Source of the DNA: Candidatus Hydrogenedentota bacterium
Lineage (GTDB): Bacteria > Hydrogenedentota > Hydrogenedentia > Hydrogenedentales > JAGMZX01
DNA: 35,522 nt
Direction of reading: 5' to 3'
Assembly: GCA_018005585.1 (NCBI GenBank)
Contig: JAGMZX010000050.1
Coordinates: 1 to 35,522, forward strand
Below, one piece after another: positions 7,914 through 13,588 of this stretch; within the stretch, counting starts at the first letter, position 1; each line of letters begins with the position of its first letter. Made by a program: the position numbers and the translations under genes. The notes under the pieces were generated by a model, which was not told the DNA's origin, ran no database searches, and was given only the letters and a program-made list of their open reading frames with translations.

Positions 7914-8508
7914 GATTTTCACTATAGGACATTCCAACCACGCGCCGGATGCCTTTCTCGACCTGTTGTCCGCGCACCGCGTATCCGCAATCGCGGATGT
8001 GCGGTCGAACCCCGTCAGCCAGTTTGCACCGCACTTCAGCAAGGGCGCATTCGAGACGCTCCTACGCGACGCGGATGTCGAATACCAGTTTCTCGGCAGG
8101 GAACTCGGCGCAAGACGGTCCGAGGAAAGCTGCTACGTCGGCGGGCAGGCCAAGTACTCTCTGATCGCGCGGCTGCCCATTTTTCAATCGGGCCTCCAGC
8201 GCGTGCTCGCGGGCGCGGAACAGTACCAAGTGGCGCTGTTGTGCGCGGAAGCCGACCCGCTCGCGTGCCACAGGACCATTCTGGTCTGTCGCGAACTGGG
8301 CAAGCTGCGCCCGGGTTTGCGCATCACGCATATTCTGCCCGACGGCAACGCGGAATCCCACGAGGAAGCCGGTCAGCGGCTGGTCCAACTGCACGGGCTC
8401 GCACACGAGCTGTTCGGCAACCTCGCCACCGAAAACGGATTGCTGGAAGAGGCCTACAACCGGCAGGCGGAGAAGATTGCCTACCGGAGGCCGTTGGAGG
8501 AGTTATGA
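7906..8508 (+). CDS. DUF488 family protein (long form)
   Basis: A 200-residue DUF488 protein. The opening IFTIGHSNHAPDAF, the D-V-R-S-N-P at residues 31-36 and the C-x7-C-H-R at 113-123 (LLCAEADPLACHR) are family hallmarks. The Cys-His-Arg cluster and Asp31/Arg33 are likely active-site or ligand-binding residues, but no DUF488 reaction is firmly known to me. About 60 extra C-terminal residues are helical. It is the first gene of a three-gene operon; its stop overlaps the next start in an ATGA, indicating translational coupling. It sits opposite an ADP-ribosylglycohydrolase. Its ATG has no good Shine-Dalgarno sequence, see the small frame at 7878. Confidence 0.88.
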   Translation: MDEIFTIGHSNHAPDAFLDLLSAHRVSAIADVRSNPVSQFAPHFSKGAFETLLRDADVEYQFLGRELGARRSEESCYVGGQAKYSLIARLPIFQSGLQRVLAGAEQYQVALLCAEADPLACHRTILVCRELGKLRPGLRITHILPDGNAESHEEAGQRLVQLHGLAHELFGNLATENGLLEEAYNRQAEKIAYRRPLEEL

Positions 8509-8939
8509 AGCTCTTTTCCATCGGGTTTACAAAGCGGTCCGCCGAGGACTTCTTCACGCGGCTCCAAGAGGCGGGCGTGCGCCGGGTCGTGGACGTGCGC
8601 CTCAACAACACGTCGCAGATAGCCGGCTTCGCCAAGTCGCGCGAATTGCAGTATTTCCTGCGGGTCATTGCAGGCATCGACTACGTGCATATGCCGGTAT
8701 TCTCCCCAACGCAAGACATTCTCGACGCCTACAAGAAGAATAAGGGCTCCTGGGACGCATACGAACGGGAATTCCGCGGTTTGCTGAAGAAACGCCGCAT
8801 CGCGGACAGCGTTATCCAATCTTTACGGGATGGGGATTGCCTCCTGTGCGGCGAGTACACACCGGAGCATTGTCATCGCCGCCTCGTGGCAGATTACGTG
8901 CAGGCGCGCCGGAAGGACGTCGAAATCGTGCATCTGTGA
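8505..8939 (+). CDS. DUF488 family protein (short form)
   Basis: A 144-residue second DUF488 protein, paralogous to the one just upstream. It keeps the same landmarks: KLFSIGFTKRSAEDF at the N-terminus, D-V-R at residues 30-32 and C-x7-C-H-R at 115-125 (LLCGEYTPEHCHR). It lacks the C-terminal extension of its neighbour and diverges strongly elsewhere, so it is more likely a partner subunit or a second specificity than a recent copy. The ATG overlaps the upstream stop (ATGA) and GGAGGAG lies about 7 nt before it. The next gene starts 2 nt after its stop. The three genes are therefore almost certainly co-expressed. Confidence 0.88.
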   Translation: MKLFSIGFTKRSAEDFFTRLQEAGVRRVVDVRLNNTSQIAGFAKSRELQYFLRVIAGIDYVHMPVFSPTQDILDAYKKNKGSWDAYEREFRGLLKKRRIADSVIQSLRDGDCLLCGEYTPEHCHRRLVADYVQARRKDVEIVHL

Positions 8940-8941
8940 GC

Positions 8942-9661
8942 ATGACCCGCTTCGTTATTCTTGCCAATTCATGGAAGCATCGGGACTGGTGCCTTGCCGG
9001 AATCGACCTGGACACCGGCAAGTGGGTGCGACCCGTCACCGAACTCGAGGACGGCCGCGTGCCGAAAACGCGCATGGACCTCGACGGATATTTCCCGGCC
9101 CTCCTCGATGTGCTGGAAGTACCGCTGGACGCCACAGGCCCCGATTTCGGCTTCGAGTGCGAGAACAGGACCATCCTGCCGGGAAAATGGCGGCGCGTGA
9201 CCCGGCTGACGCCGCAGGACGTCCTGAAATATGCGGCGCGGCCGGACGTCGTGCTCCACAACCAGAAGAAGTACATGTCTGTTGGGGAACTGCATCGCAA
9301 ACCGTTCCACCAACGGACAACGCTGCAACTGGTCAAGACCGATAGCTTTCGCGTGCGCGACGCGCGAAGAGCAGACACCGCCAAACCCAATTGGACCGGC
9401 ATTATCATGTCGGGGGAGAAGGAACTGGAAGTCAAGATAACCGACCCGGTGTACTCGAACAAACTGAACCGAGGCTGGAAAGCTTGCCGGAAATGCCTGT
9501 TGACGATGAGCCTGGGCATGCCCTACAAACCGCCCGAATGGGGCGAGAAGGCCAAGCCCGTCTGCTGGAAGCTCATTGCGGGCATCCTCGAATTGCGCGC
9601 GCGGCATTCCATTGCCGCGTTCTTCTCGCGCGCAAAGGCCTTCATCCACGGAACCGGATGA
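8942..9661 (+). CDS. Dual OB-containing domain protein
   Basis: A 239-residue protein whose beginning (RFVILANSWKHRDWCLAGID, then TGKWVRPV) matches the pattern I associate with dual OB-fold proteins often annotated only as hypothetical. Two consecutive beta-barrel-like segments are suggested, about 1-110 and 115-215. The second contains W-K-A-C-R-K-C and a WGEKAKPVCWKLIAG stretch. OB folds often bind nucleic acids or nucleotides, which would make this the binding arm of the DUF488 pair; that is inference. The start at 8942 follows the upstream stop by 2 nt. An upstream-extended reading frame only overlaps the preceding gene and is not favoured. Confidence 0.75.
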   Translation: MTRFVILANSWKHRDWCLAGIDLDTGKWVRPVTELEDGRVPKTRMDLDGYFPALLDVLEVPLDATGPDFGFECENRTILPGKWRRVTRLTPQDVLKYAARPDVVLHNQKKYMSVGELHRKPFHQRTTLQLVKTDSFRVRDARRADTAKPNWTGIIMSGEKELEVKITDPVYSNKLNRGWKACRKCLLTMSLGMPYKPPEWGEKAKPVCWKLIAGILELRARHSIAAFFSRAKAFIHGTG

Positions 9662-9671
9662 TCCGCGTGGA

Positions 9672-9763
9672 GCGCGCCAAGTCGTGGCGCCCGCCAAGGC
9701 CTCGGAGGAACTGGTCGCCGAGGCGATTCGTCTGCTGGCCGAGGCCCCCTCCGCCTGGGACCC
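9672..9763 (+). pseudogene. Fragment of the TPR gene (duplicated, decayed)
   Basis: About 92 bp closely resembling 11119-11210 inside the intact TPR gene. The translated pieces correspond as ARQVVAPAKASEELVAEAIR against ARQAVAPAKASEELIAEAIH, with only a handful of base differences over the first 70 bp. Neither the signal/membrane segment nor the TPR repeats are present, and the frame soon ends. It starts 11 nt after the dual-OB stop codon. The fragment and the intact gene flank the toxin-antitoxin segment as imperfect direct repeats. Confidence 0.8.
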
Positions 9764-9889
9764 GTGCGCGCATTTCTCCACCCATGCTACGATAGGAATC
9801 GCAATGAGCCTAACGCATACGGACGAACATGAAGACCGTGTCTTCAATCGGGAACCTTGGAGTGTACGCAGCCCAATGGACGGGCTATG

Positions 9890-9905
9890 ATAGGAAGATT
9901 CCTAT
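9890..9905. repeat. Palindrome
   Basis: ATAGGAA-GA-TTCCTAT, two perfect 7-bp arms with a 2-bp centre. Possible protein-binding site ahead of the toxin-antitoxin genes; a half-similar ATAGGAA also occurs near 9791. Confidence 0.35.
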
Positions 9906-10026
9906 GCTGACCCGTATAAGACGCCCGAATAAACGCCCGAGTCCGCATCAAGAGACCGGAAGAACAGGCTTTATCACTCCCTCGATACGATATCTCGAGG
10001 CGTCTCATGCGGAAAGAAAGCAAGAA

Positions 10027-10055
10027 ACCCGCATCTTATGCGGGTCCATCCGATT
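10027..10055. terminator. Hairpin, probable (bidirectional) terminator
   Basis: ACCCGCAT-CTT-ATGCGGGT forms a perfect 8-bp stem with a 3-nt loop. On the plus strand a weak T-rich tail (GATTCTTTT) follows after about 6 nt; on the minus strand a TTTCTTGCTTTCTTT tail follows directly. It could end the DUF488/dual-OB transcript. Confidence 0.5.
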
Positions 10056-10137
10056 CTTTTGAGGTTCTTGCAGTCGCTGGCGCCCGCGCGAGAAAGAACA
10101 GGCTGACGCGGAGCCAGAGAGAAGGCAGACAGATGAC

Positions 10138-10614
10138 ATGACCAGAAGGCCGATGCGGGTGTACGCGGATACTTCGGTGTTCGGCGGCGTGTTCGATGAG
10201 GCGTTCGCGTTTTCAAGCCGTGCGTTCTTTGAGCAAGTGCGCAGGAACCGATTCGAACTCATTTCCTCGGCCTTGGTTGTCGACGAACTCGCGGACGCGC
10301 CCGGGAAGGTCCGGGATTTCTTTCGGGAACTTGCGAGCCATGTACATATCCAGGCCATATCGGCTGACGCGGTCCGGCTGCGTGATGCCTATCTGGCGGC
10401 TGGCATTGTCGGACCCGCTTCCAGGGACGACGCCCAACACGTGGCCTTGGCGACGGTCCTGGACTGTTGGACGATTGTGAGCTGGAATTTCAGGCACATC
10501 GTGCACGCACGCAAGATTCCATTGTACAATGGGGTCAACAGAGGACAGGGTTACAAGGAGATCGCGATCCATACCCCGCAAGAGGTGATTGATTATGAGA
10601 ACGAAGAAGTTTGA
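10138..10614 (+). CDS. PIN-domain ribonuclease toxin (VapC-like)
   Basis: A 158-residue PIN-domain protein expected to cleave RNA with a Mg ion held by acidic residues. The conserved positions are visible: Asp11 in VYADTSVFGG, Glu50 in VVDELADAP, Asp97/Asp98 in RDDAQHVALATV, and Asn117 in SWNFRHIV. Length is typical of VapC-type toxins. An AGAGAAGG lies about 13 nt before the ATG; a second ATG at 10153 just before VYADTS is an alternative start. Its last 20 nt overlap the next gene, a small protein likely to be its antitoxin. Toxin-first order is the reverse of most vapBC loci. Confidence 0.88.
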   Translation: MTRRPMRVYADTSVFGGVFDEAFAFSSRAFFEQVRRNRFELISSALVVDELADAPGKVRDFFRELASHVHIQAISADAVRLRDAYLAAGIVGPASRDDAQHVALATVLDCWTIVSWNFRHIVHARKIPLYNGVNRGQGYKEIAIHTPQEVIDYENEEV

Positions 10615-10780
10615 CTGCGTCGAGATGAAGCGTAAGGGAGCGCAGAAGGTATATGAGGCCACGAAGGGCATGACAGTTGCGGAAGAGGTCAAGTACTGGC
10701 GCAAGCGGACAAGAGAAGCCCGTCGGTGGCTCGCGGCGGGAACTGTCTCCAAACCCCTGTCCAGAACCGCCGGCCGTTAG
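10595..10780 (+). CDS. Putative antitoxin of the PIN toxin
   Basis: A 61-residue basic protein. AGAGGT 8 nt upstream fixes the ATG at 10595, inside the toxin gene (20-nt overlap), which implies coupled translation. The sequence carries F-D-C-V-E-M-K, K-G-M-T and Y-W-R-K-R-T-R-E, features shared with the next small gene. I do not recognise a ribbon-helix-helix or AbrB fold. Assignment as antitoxin rests on size, overlap and pairing with a PIN toxin, not on a named family. Confidence 0.7.
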   Translation: MRTKKFDCVEMKRKGAQKVYEATKGMTVAEEVKYWRKRTREARRWLAAGTVSKPLSRTAGR

Positions 10781-10791
10781 CCACAAAAACG

Positions 10792-11007
10792 ATGAACGCC
10801 TTTGACTGCAGGGAGATGATGCACGAAGGGCAGGAAGAACTTCACAGGAAACTGGATGGCATGACAGCCCAAGAGCGGCGGGAATACTGGCGCAGGCGGA
10901 CCGAAGACTTGCGGCAGCTTCAGCAGCAGACTCGCATCAAGCAACGCCACGCGCAGGCCCTGGAGGAACTGAACGCGAGTCGCCCAACGGCCACGCCTCG
11001 CGAGTGA
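10792..11007 (+). CDS. Second antitoxin-like small protein (no toxin attached)
   Basis: A 71-residue protein homologous to the preceding small protein: F-D-C-R-E-M-M against F-D-C-V-E-M-K, G-M-T-A-Q-E against G-M-T-V-A-E, and E-Y-W-R-R-R-T-E-D-L-R against K-Y-W-R-K-R-T-R-E-A-R. It begins 11 nt after the upstream stop and has no PIN gene of its own. Its C-terminus is longer and Gln/Arg-rich. No clear Shine-Dalgarno sequence precedes the ATG. It may be a duplicated antitoxin, an anti-addiction copy, or a leftover of a lost second module. Confidence 0.65.
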   Translation: MNAFDCREMMHEGQEELHRKLDGMTAQERREYWRRRTEDLRQLQQQTRIKQRHAQALEELNASRPTATPRE

Positions 11008-11025
11008 AGTGCGCGGGATTCGTCT

Positions 11026-11955
11026 TTGAGCAGATCACGGGACGCGAATTTGCGGCATCATCGGTTCATATGGACGATTGCGGCGGTGTTCATGGCCGCG
11101 GCGGCGATTGTGGTCGGCGCGCGCCAGGCCGTGGCGCCCGCCAAAGCCTCGGAGGAACTGATCGCCGAGGCGATTCATCTGCTGGCCGGCGACCCTTCGG
11201 CATGGGCGCCGCGGACGCGCTCGTCCATCCGCGCGGCGGCCGTGCTGGTCGAACGCGGCGAAATCCGCACGGCGGAAGGCTATTATGTGCTGGCGCTGCA
11301 ATACATGCGCGAGCACAACGCCACCGGCGCCGAGGCGCTATTCAAGCGCGCCATAGCCGTGCGCCCGGACTGGAGCTGGCCCTACGTGGGGCTGGGCACG
11401 CTCCTCGGCGGCTACATGATGGGCCGCACGCAGGGCGCCATCGCCGCATTGCGCAAGGCCGCCGAACTCGACCCGCAATGGAGCCGGCCGCACGACAGCC
11501 TCGCGATCATCCTGCGCCTCGACGGGCGCCTCGAAGAGGCCGAGCAGGAGGCCGTCAAGGCGCTTGAACTCGACCCCGGCAATGTCGCGACGAACACCAA
11601 CTACGCGAATCTGCTCGTGGCCATGAACCGCTTCGACGAGGCGGAGCAGTACTACGTCAAGGCGATCACCCTCGACCCGGGGCATTCCAAACCGTATTAC
11701 AACCTCGCGTGCTTGTATAGCTTGCGCGGCGCAACGGCGGACGCGGTCAAGAACCTCGAGGAAGCCATCAAGCGGGCCGGAAGTCTGCGCGTGGAAGCGC
11801 GGATAGACCCCGACTTCGACCCCATCCGCGAGAACCCCGCGTTCCGCCGCCTGGTCTATGTTGAGGAATTCCGCCACGAGACGCTGGAAGAAGACGCGGC
11901 GCCCTCGACGCTGGACGCCGACGCGCCCCCGCCCGCGGAAGCGGCGGACCTGTGA
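11026..11955 (+). CDS. Membrane-anchored tetratricopeptide repeat protein
   Basis: A protein of about 309 residues starting at TTG 11026; no upstream ATG keeps the frame. A single hydrophobic segment at about 14-33 (FIWTIAAVFMAAAAIVVGA) anchors it or exports it. Three to four TPR units follow, at about 105-135, 140-172, 174-206 and 208-240; examples are HDSLAIILRLDGRLEEAEQE and NYANLLVAMNRFDEAEQYY, each ending in the ALELDP-type consensus. The acidic Ala/Pro-rich tail is disordered. TPRs mediate protein binding, so this is likely an assembly factor; partner unknown. Part of its 5' region is duplicated at 9672-9763, upstream of the toxin-antitoxin genes. Confidence 0.8.
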   Translation: MSRSRDANLRHHRFIWTIAAVFMAAAAIVVGARQAVAPAKASEELIAEAIHLLAGDPSAWAPRTRSSIRAAAVLVERGEIRTAEGYYVLALQYMREHNATGAEALFKRAIAVRPDWSWPYVGLGTLLGGYMMGRTQGAIAALRKAAELDPQWSRPHDSLAIILRLDGRLEEAEQEAVKALELDPGNVATNTNYANLLVAMNRFDEAEQYYVKAITLDPGHSKPYYNLACLYSLRGATADAVKNLEEAIKRAGSLRVEARIDPDFDPIRENPAFRRLVYVEEFRHETLEEDAAPSTLDADAPPPAEAADL

Positions 11956-11986
11956 CCCGCGCACTCTTGCGCGCAAGGAGGGACCC

Positions 11987-13252
11987 ATGACGGAACCGAC
12001 CATTACCTGTCCCCAGTGCCGCTACGAGATCAAGCTTACGGAGTCGCTCGCCGCGCCGCTGCTCGAAGCCACGCGCCAGGAATATGAGAAGCGCCTCGCG
12101 AAGAAAGACCTCGACGTGGCCAGACGCGAGGACGGCCTGCGCAAGCGCGAGGAGGCGCTCGAAAAGGCCAGGGAGTCCATTGACAGCCAAGTCGCGGAAA
12201 GACTGCGCCAGGAACGGGCCGGGATCGCCGCCGAGGAAGCGAAGAAGGCCCGGCAAGCCCTGAGCACCGACCTCGAAGAAAAAAACCAGGCCATCACCGA
12301 ACTCCAGGGCGTGCTGAAGCAGCGCGATGAGAAACTCGCCGAAGCGCAAAAGGCCCAGGCGGAGCTCATCCGCGCGAAGCGCGAACTGGACGACGCCCGG
12401 CGCGAACTGGAACTCACCGTCGAGAAGCGCGTTCAGGAATCGCTCGACGCCGCGCGCGCACAAGCGCGCAAGGAGGCCGAAGAATCGCTCCGGCTCCGCG
12501 TGACCGAAAAGGAACAGACCATCGCCGCGATGCAGAGGCAAATCGAGGAATTGAAGCGGAAGGCCGAGCAGGGCTCGCAGCAGCTCCAGGGCGACGTGCA
12601 GGAAGCCGAACTCGAGCAGGTGCTGTCCGCAAAGTTCCCGATGGACACCATCGCGCGGGTGCCGAAGGGCGAATTCGGCGGCGACGTGGTGCATGGCGTC
12701 GCGGGGCCGCTCGGGCAGGAGTGCGGCACTATCCTGTGGGAATCAAAGCGCACCAAGAACTGGAGCGACGGCTGGCTGCCCAAACTGCGCGACGACCAGC
12801 GCGCGGCCAAGGCGGACATCGCCGCCATCGTCACCCAGGCGCTACCGCGGGAAATCGAGTCCTTCGACCTGAAAGACGGCGTCTGGGTCATCCATCCGCG
12901 CGTGCTGCTGCCCGTCGCCGTCGCGCTGCGGCATACGCTCGTCGAAGCGGCCACGGCCCGCCAAGCCAGCGAAGGCCAGCAAACCAAGATGGAACTGGTG
13001 TACCAGTACCTGACGGGACCGCGATTCCGCCAACGCGTCCAGGCCATCGCCGAAGCCTTTTCTTCCTTGCAGGAAGACCTTGACAAGGAAAGGCGCGCGA
13101 TTATGAAGCAATGGGCCAAGCGGGAAGAACAGATCGAACGCGTAATCCAGGCGACCGTCGGCATGTACGGCGACCTGCAGGGCATCGCGGGCAAAACCCT
13201 CCAGGAAATTGACGGGCTGAGCCTGCCCGGCCTTGAGGACGGAACGGCGTAA
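11987..13252 (+). CDS. DUF2130 protein: zinc-ribbon-like start, coiled coil, nuclease-like core
   Basis: 421 residues with the order typical of DUF2130. The N-terminus has a C-P-Q-C pair (Cys8, Cys11). A long charged coiled coil spans about 28-200. A conserved core of about 203-345 includes GGDVVH (Asp233) and WESKRTKNWSDGW (251-263). C-terminal helices follow at about 350-405. The spaced Asp and the E-x-K at 252-254 recall PD-(D/E)xK nucleases, so a DNA-related function is a reasonable inference, not proven. The start at 11987 has a near-perfect AAGGAGGG 4-5 nt upstream; an upstream frame extension lies inside the TPR gene and is rejected. It follows the TPR gene by 31 nt and may be cotranscribed with it. 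Confidence 0.85.
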   Translation: MTEPTITCPQCRYEIKLTESLAAPLLEATRQEYEKRLAKKDLDVARREDGLRKREEALEKARESIDSQVAERLRQERAGIAAEEAKKARQALSTDLEEKNQAITELQGVLKQRDEKLAEAQKAQAELIRAKRELDDARRELELTVEKRVQESLDAARAQARKEAEESLRLRVTEKEQTIAAMQRQIEELKRKAEQGSQQLQGDVQEAELEQVLSAKFPMDTIARVPKGEFGGDVVHGVAGPLGQECGTILWESKRTKNWSDGWLPKLRDDQRAAKADIAAIVTQALPREIESFDLKDGVWVIHPRVLLPVAVALRHTLVEAATARQASEGQQTKMELVYQYLTGPRFRQRVQAIAEAFSSLQEDLDKERRAIMKQWAKREEQIERVIQATVGMYGDLQGIAGKTLQEIDGLSLPGLEDGTA

Positions 13253-13339
13253 GAAACACGCGTGCAGCCACGGGCCGCCGGGTCGTGGTCACGCAATCCC
13301 GGGTTGTACCCGCCCTGACAGTCCCCGCCGCGAAAGGCC

Positions 13340-13372
13340 TCCACAATACCCCGTATATGCCCTATAATAGGG
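13340..13372 (+). promoter_or_regulatory. Predicted upstream promoter with palindromic -10 region
   Basis: TCCACA (13340-13345, 4 of 6) is followed after 17 bp by a perfect TATAAT (13363-13368). The -10 box is embedded in a 13-bp palindrome CCCTATAATAGGG (13360-13372), which could let a dimeric regulator occlude it. Confidence 0.4.
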
Positions 13373-13389
13373 ATTCGAAGGCCAGGGAC

Positions 13390-13473
13390 ATGAGCTGTAC
13401 GGGCGTAATCGTGGCGTTCGGCGCACCGGGCGGGGCCGACCCAGGGGTGTCCACAGGCGACAAAAGAGCTTGA
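13390..13473 (+). CDS. Possible 27-residue small protein
   Basis: An ATG 18 nt after the palindromic -10 region and just behind CAGGGAC opens a 27-codon frame (begins MSCTGVIVAFGAPGG) that ends in TGA inside the -35 box of the next promoter. Nothing is known about it; existence rests on the promoter, a weak ribosome site and position. Confidence 0.2.
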   Translation: MSCTGVIVAFGAPGGADPGVSTGDKRA

Positions 13474-13498
13474 CGAGGGGCTGGGATTATGATTTAAT
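13470..13498 (+). promoter_or_regulatory. Predicted sigma70-type promoter of the acyl-CoA dehydrogenase gene
   Basis: TTGACG (13470-13475, 5 of 6), 17-bp spacer, TTTAAT (13493-13498, 5 of 6). Transcription would start near 13505, inside the first operator-like repeat. Confidence 0.65.
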
Positions 13499-13513
13499 AC
13501 CTACCGTTCGTTA
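13497..13513. promoter_or_regulatory. Operator-like repeat, copy 1
   Basis: ATACCTACCGTTCGTTA, identical to the copy 31 bp downstream. The inner TACCGTTCGTTA is an imperfect palindrome (TA-n-CG-nn-CG-n-TA), as in TetR-family fatty-acid regulator sites. It covers the end of the -10 box and the expected start of transcription, so bound protein would repress. Confidence 0.55.
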
Positions 13514-13527
13514 GATTTGGACAGGGT

Positions 13528-13544
13528 ATACCTACCGTTCGTTA
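13528..13544. promoter_or_regulatory. Operator-like repeat, copy 2
   Basis: ATACCTACCGTTCGTTA, a perfect direct copy of 13497-13513. The 31-bp period is close to three helical turns, putting both sites on one face of the DNA. It lies 44 bp before the start codon. Confidence 0.55.
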
Positions 13545-13588
13545 AATGACGCGGCACGCATCGAGCGTAAAAGGGAAGGTAAGAAGCT

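Larger units (their letters stand above)
9662..10137. other. Intergenic stretch with gene remnant, palindrome and hairpin
   Basis: No intact gene is supported. It holds a decayed copy of part of the downstream TPR gene (9672-9763), a palindrome ATAGGAA-GA-TTCCTAT (9890-9905) and a hairpin at 10027-10045. The motif AGAACAGGCT occurs twice, near 9962 and 10096. The part from 9790 to 10137 is less GC-rich than its surroundings, consistent with acquired DNA. Confidence 0.6.
13253..13588. other. Regulatory intergenic region upstream of acyl-CoA dehydrogenase
   Basis: 336 bp holding two predicted promoters (13340-13368 and 13470-13498), two perfect 17-bp repeats and a short open frame at 13390-13473. 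No terminator with a U-run was seen after the DUF2130 gene. Confidence 0.6.

Noticed and set aside
10027-10045. Perfect hairpin considered as a tRNA or CRISPR-type element
   Set aside because: Only one copy, no cloverleaf or T-loop, and no repeated spacers.
9829-10062. A 77-codon plus-strand frame between the TPR remnant and the PIN gene
   Set aside because: No ribosome site, unlike-protein composition, and it runs through the 10027-10045 hairpin.
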